DNA of 64,000 nt from Clostridia bacterium. Its GTDB lineage: Bacteria; Bacillota; Clostridia; Lachnospirales; Lachnospiraceae. Each line of letters starts with the position of its first letter. Position 1 is the stretch's first letter. The stretch covers positions 16,633 through 80,632 of the forward strand of contig CAJTDE010000020.1 in assembly GCA_910574835.1 (NCBI GenBank), in the 5' to 3' direction. Shown here piece by piece: positions 62,715 through 64,000 of this stretch. The notes under the pieces are model-generated. The model worked only from the letters and a program-made list of their open reading frames with translations. It searched no databases and was not told the origin of the DNA. Position numbers and translations under genes: made by a program.

Positions 62715-62785
62715 GGCACGGGGCAGACTTGTGCTTGTTTGCTGCCTCTTTGGGCTGATGGAGGAACCCTCCTTGTCCCCGTGCC
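62715..62785 (-). ncRNA. Candidate bridge RNA region downstream of the IS110 transposase
   Basis: On the minus strand GGCACGGGG (62785-62777) pairs with CCCCGTGCC (62723-62715), enclosing a GGAGG/CCTCC hairpin and a GGCAG/CTGCC hairpin. IS110-family elements encode a structured guide (bridge) RNA in a non-coding end; in the IS1111 subgroup it lies downstream of the transposase gene. Assignment rests on structure and position only. Confidence 0.5.
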
Positions 62786-62805
62786 ATTACCGGCTCATTC
62801 TGTTT

Positions 62806-63888
62806 TCAGGCGGCAGCTTTCAGCTGCTCCCTGCGGACATGTCCGAAGACCTTCTCCGGATCGTAGCTTTCCTTCTTTTTCGCAAGCGTATGGATCAGCG
62901 TCAGTATCTTCTTGCTGACCACGATCAGCGCCTGCATCTTCCTCAGAGGGGCCTTCTCCCTCGTTTTCAGGTAATGGTAAAGCTGTTTCATTTCGTCATT
63001 TGTCGCAACCATTGTCAGCGCCATCTGGTACAGCACGCCCCGCAGGTTTTTCCTTCCCCTTTTGGATATCTTTGTCCCGCTCTTATTCTTCCCGGAACTG
63101 TCCTCCACAAGGTTGTATCCCGCCATGCGGCTCATCTGCCGTGGATCATCAAATCTTGTCGGGTCGCCAAGCTCTCCCAGGCAAGTCGCCAGTGTCACAA
63201 TGCCTATCCCCTTTATGCTTAAGAGAAAATCCGCATAGTCTGTCTGCCGCAAGGTATCTTCCATCTGTCTTTCCAGCTCTTCTGTCTGCTTTTCCAAAAG
63301 TTCCAGTTCCTCCAGCATCAGGCGCAGTTTCAGCCTTGCCGCCTCTTCCCCGTAATCCACCCCGATAGAATCCTTTATTGCGTTCTTACGCTTGTTTAAC
63401 CCGGTTCTGGTGGTGGACAGTCCCCTCAGTTGTGCATAGACGTCATGGGGCAGGTACAGTTCAAAATACCGTCCGTCCTTTACCAGCTTCGCAATTGTCA
63501 GCGCATCCTTTTTATCGGACTTTGTCTGGCTGTTGTCATCCAGTTCCTTCGCTTGTTTTGTCGCATATGGGTTTACAAGAACAACCGTTATTCCTTCCTG
63601 TTTCTCCAGCCAGTTCGCAAATGCTTTCCAGTAATGTCCCGTCGGCTCCATCCCGACAACAGCCTTTGCAAAATTTTCCTTCTTGCATATCTCCCGGATT
63701 CTTGCTAAGATAGTTTCAAAGCCGCCTTTGCTGTTTTTAAATTTCAGGGCGCGGCCATGCTCTATGCCCCTGAAATCCACGAACCTTGCCCACTGGTAGT
63801 TTTTGGCAATATCTACGCCGACTACGAGTGTATCTGTTGTAATTGCTATTAATTTTTGTTTCAGGCGGTCTTCATACTTTACTTTCAT
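62806..63888 (-). CDS. IS110-family DEDD transposase
   Basis: 360 residues. The N-terminal RuvC-like domain has Asp in VVGVDIAKNYQW, Glu in VVGMEPTGHYWK and the paired Asp in KSDKKDALTIAKL. The C-terminal Transposase_20 domain has FLLSIKGIGIVTLATCLGEL, RMAGYNLVEDSSG and SKRGRKNLRGVLYQ. A coiled coil (about 195-235) joins them. The frame is intact, so the element could be active. RNA-guided target choice is established for IS110-family recombinases. Confidence 0.97.
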   Translation of the reverse strand: MKVKYEDRLKQKLIAITTDTLVVGVDIAKNYQWARFVDFRGIEHGRALKFKNSKGGFETILARIREICKKENFAKAVVGMEPTGHYWKAFANWLEKQEGITVVLVNPYATKQAKELDDNSQTKSDKKDALTIAKLVKDGRYFELYLPHDVYAQLRGLSTTRTGLNKRKNAIKDSIGVDYGEEAARLKLRLMLEELELLEKQTEELERQMEDTLRQTDYADFLLSIKGIGIVTLATCLGELGDPTRFDDPRQMSRMAGYNLVEDSSGKNKSGTKISKRGRKNLRGVLYQMALTMVATNDEMKQLYHYLKTREKAPLRKMQALIVVSKKILTLIHTLAKKKESYDPEKVFGHVRREQLKAAA

Positions 63889-63893
63889 TGCTA

Positions 63894-63960
63894 TAAAATC
63901 TCCTTTGTCTTCTGATGTATTAAGTCGTCAAACTCATATACATCATACGGGGAGATTTTA
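63894..63960 (-). promoter_or_regulatory. Hairpin covering the transposase ribosome binding site
   Basis: TAAAATCTCC and GGAGATTTTA form a 10-bp outer stem and GATGTAT/ATACATC a 7-bp inner stem. The transposase ribosome binding site AAAGGAG is in the outer arm nearest the gene. Confidence 0.75.
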
Positions 63961-63969
63961 TTTTGTCAA
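63942..63969 (-). promoter_or_regulatory. Promoter of the transposase gene
   Basis: TTGACA (63969-63964), 16-bp spacer and TATGAT (63947-63942) on the minus strand. The far arm of the hairpin at 63894-63960 lies between its -35 and -10, so transcripts from this promoter would lack that arm. Confidence 0.7.
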
Positions 63970-64000
63970 AGTTCAAATTTCATTCTCTATAGGAATGCTT

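Larger units (their letters stand above)
62590..64000 (-). mobile_element. IS110-family insertion sequence (right part may extend past the window)
   Basis: The element contains one DEDD transposase gene (62806-63888), a structured downstream region (62715-62785) and a hairpin upstream of the gene (63894-63960). IS110 elements usually lack clear terminal inverted repeats, so both boundaries are uncertain. The left limit given here is only where the lipoprotein's upstream region ends, and the right end may lie outside the window. Confidence 0.7.

Overview
The window comes from a low-to-moderate GC Firmicute, most likely a motile, gut-type Clostridium relative in the Lachnospiraceae. Evidence is the TrmK-Nif3-RpoD-DnaG block, HrcA/CIRCE-type groESL, MetVF, YjfB, FliS/FliD genes with sigma-28-like -10 boxes, and many sugar PTS/ABC genes. 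This placement is an inference from gene content, not from a search. Nearly all genes are on the minus strand; only a three-gene cassette (26660-29255) is on the plus strand.

Layout on the minus strand, left to right. 1-1603: a beta-glucoside-type PTS gene cut by the window edge, its BglG/LicT antiterminator, and a RAT/terminator switch upstream of the antiterminator. 1684-3576: an ECF sigma, an RsgI-like anti-sigma and a secreted Cys/His-rich protein. 3960-9131: a two-component system plus a MacB-type ABC exporter. 9395-12531: a D-Ala-D-Ala carboxypeptidase, YjfB and MetVF. 13001-26444: a motility and chemotaxis region with two chemoreceptors, two FliD-like proteins, FliS, a FlgN/FliT-like protein, an FtsE-like ATPase and two unknown proteins. 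26660-29255 (+): ParA, a ComFB-domain protein and a small alarmone synthetase. 29377-40099: housekeeping genes (HD hydrolase, nucleoside kinase, nif3, trmK, rpoD, dnaG, dgt) and a GH13-like protein that lacks catalytic residues. 40394-48529: a seven-gene sugar ABC transporter and two-component operon. 48770-51484: a second ECF sigma/anti-sigma operon with a DUF4349 lipoprotein. 51785-55563: guaB and groESL with CIRCE. 55662-62519: an accessory operon with two ABC permeases (one fused to a lipoprotein), an ATPase, a lipoprotein and an amidase. 62600-64000: an IS110-family element.

The most unusual content is non-coding. A dispersed repeat of about 117 bp (copies at 316-590, 31745, 49841 and 58968, with a relic at 32727) folds into a 93-nt three-segment hairpin. 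Base changes in its arms are compensated between copies. Every copy points the same way and sits just upstream of a TAGGAGG-type ribosome binding site between co-directional genes. A second family ending in GGAACTGGAATAGGAG occupies the same kind of position. One copy of the first family supplies the last 23 codons of a permease. A 216-bp inverted repeat with 28-bp perfect ends (22872-23087) belongs to a third, REP-like family. The IS110 element carries a 71-nt structured region downstream of its transposase that is a candidate bridge RNA.

All start sites given here were chosen from visible ribosome binding sites and overlaps. No similarity search or folding program was run.
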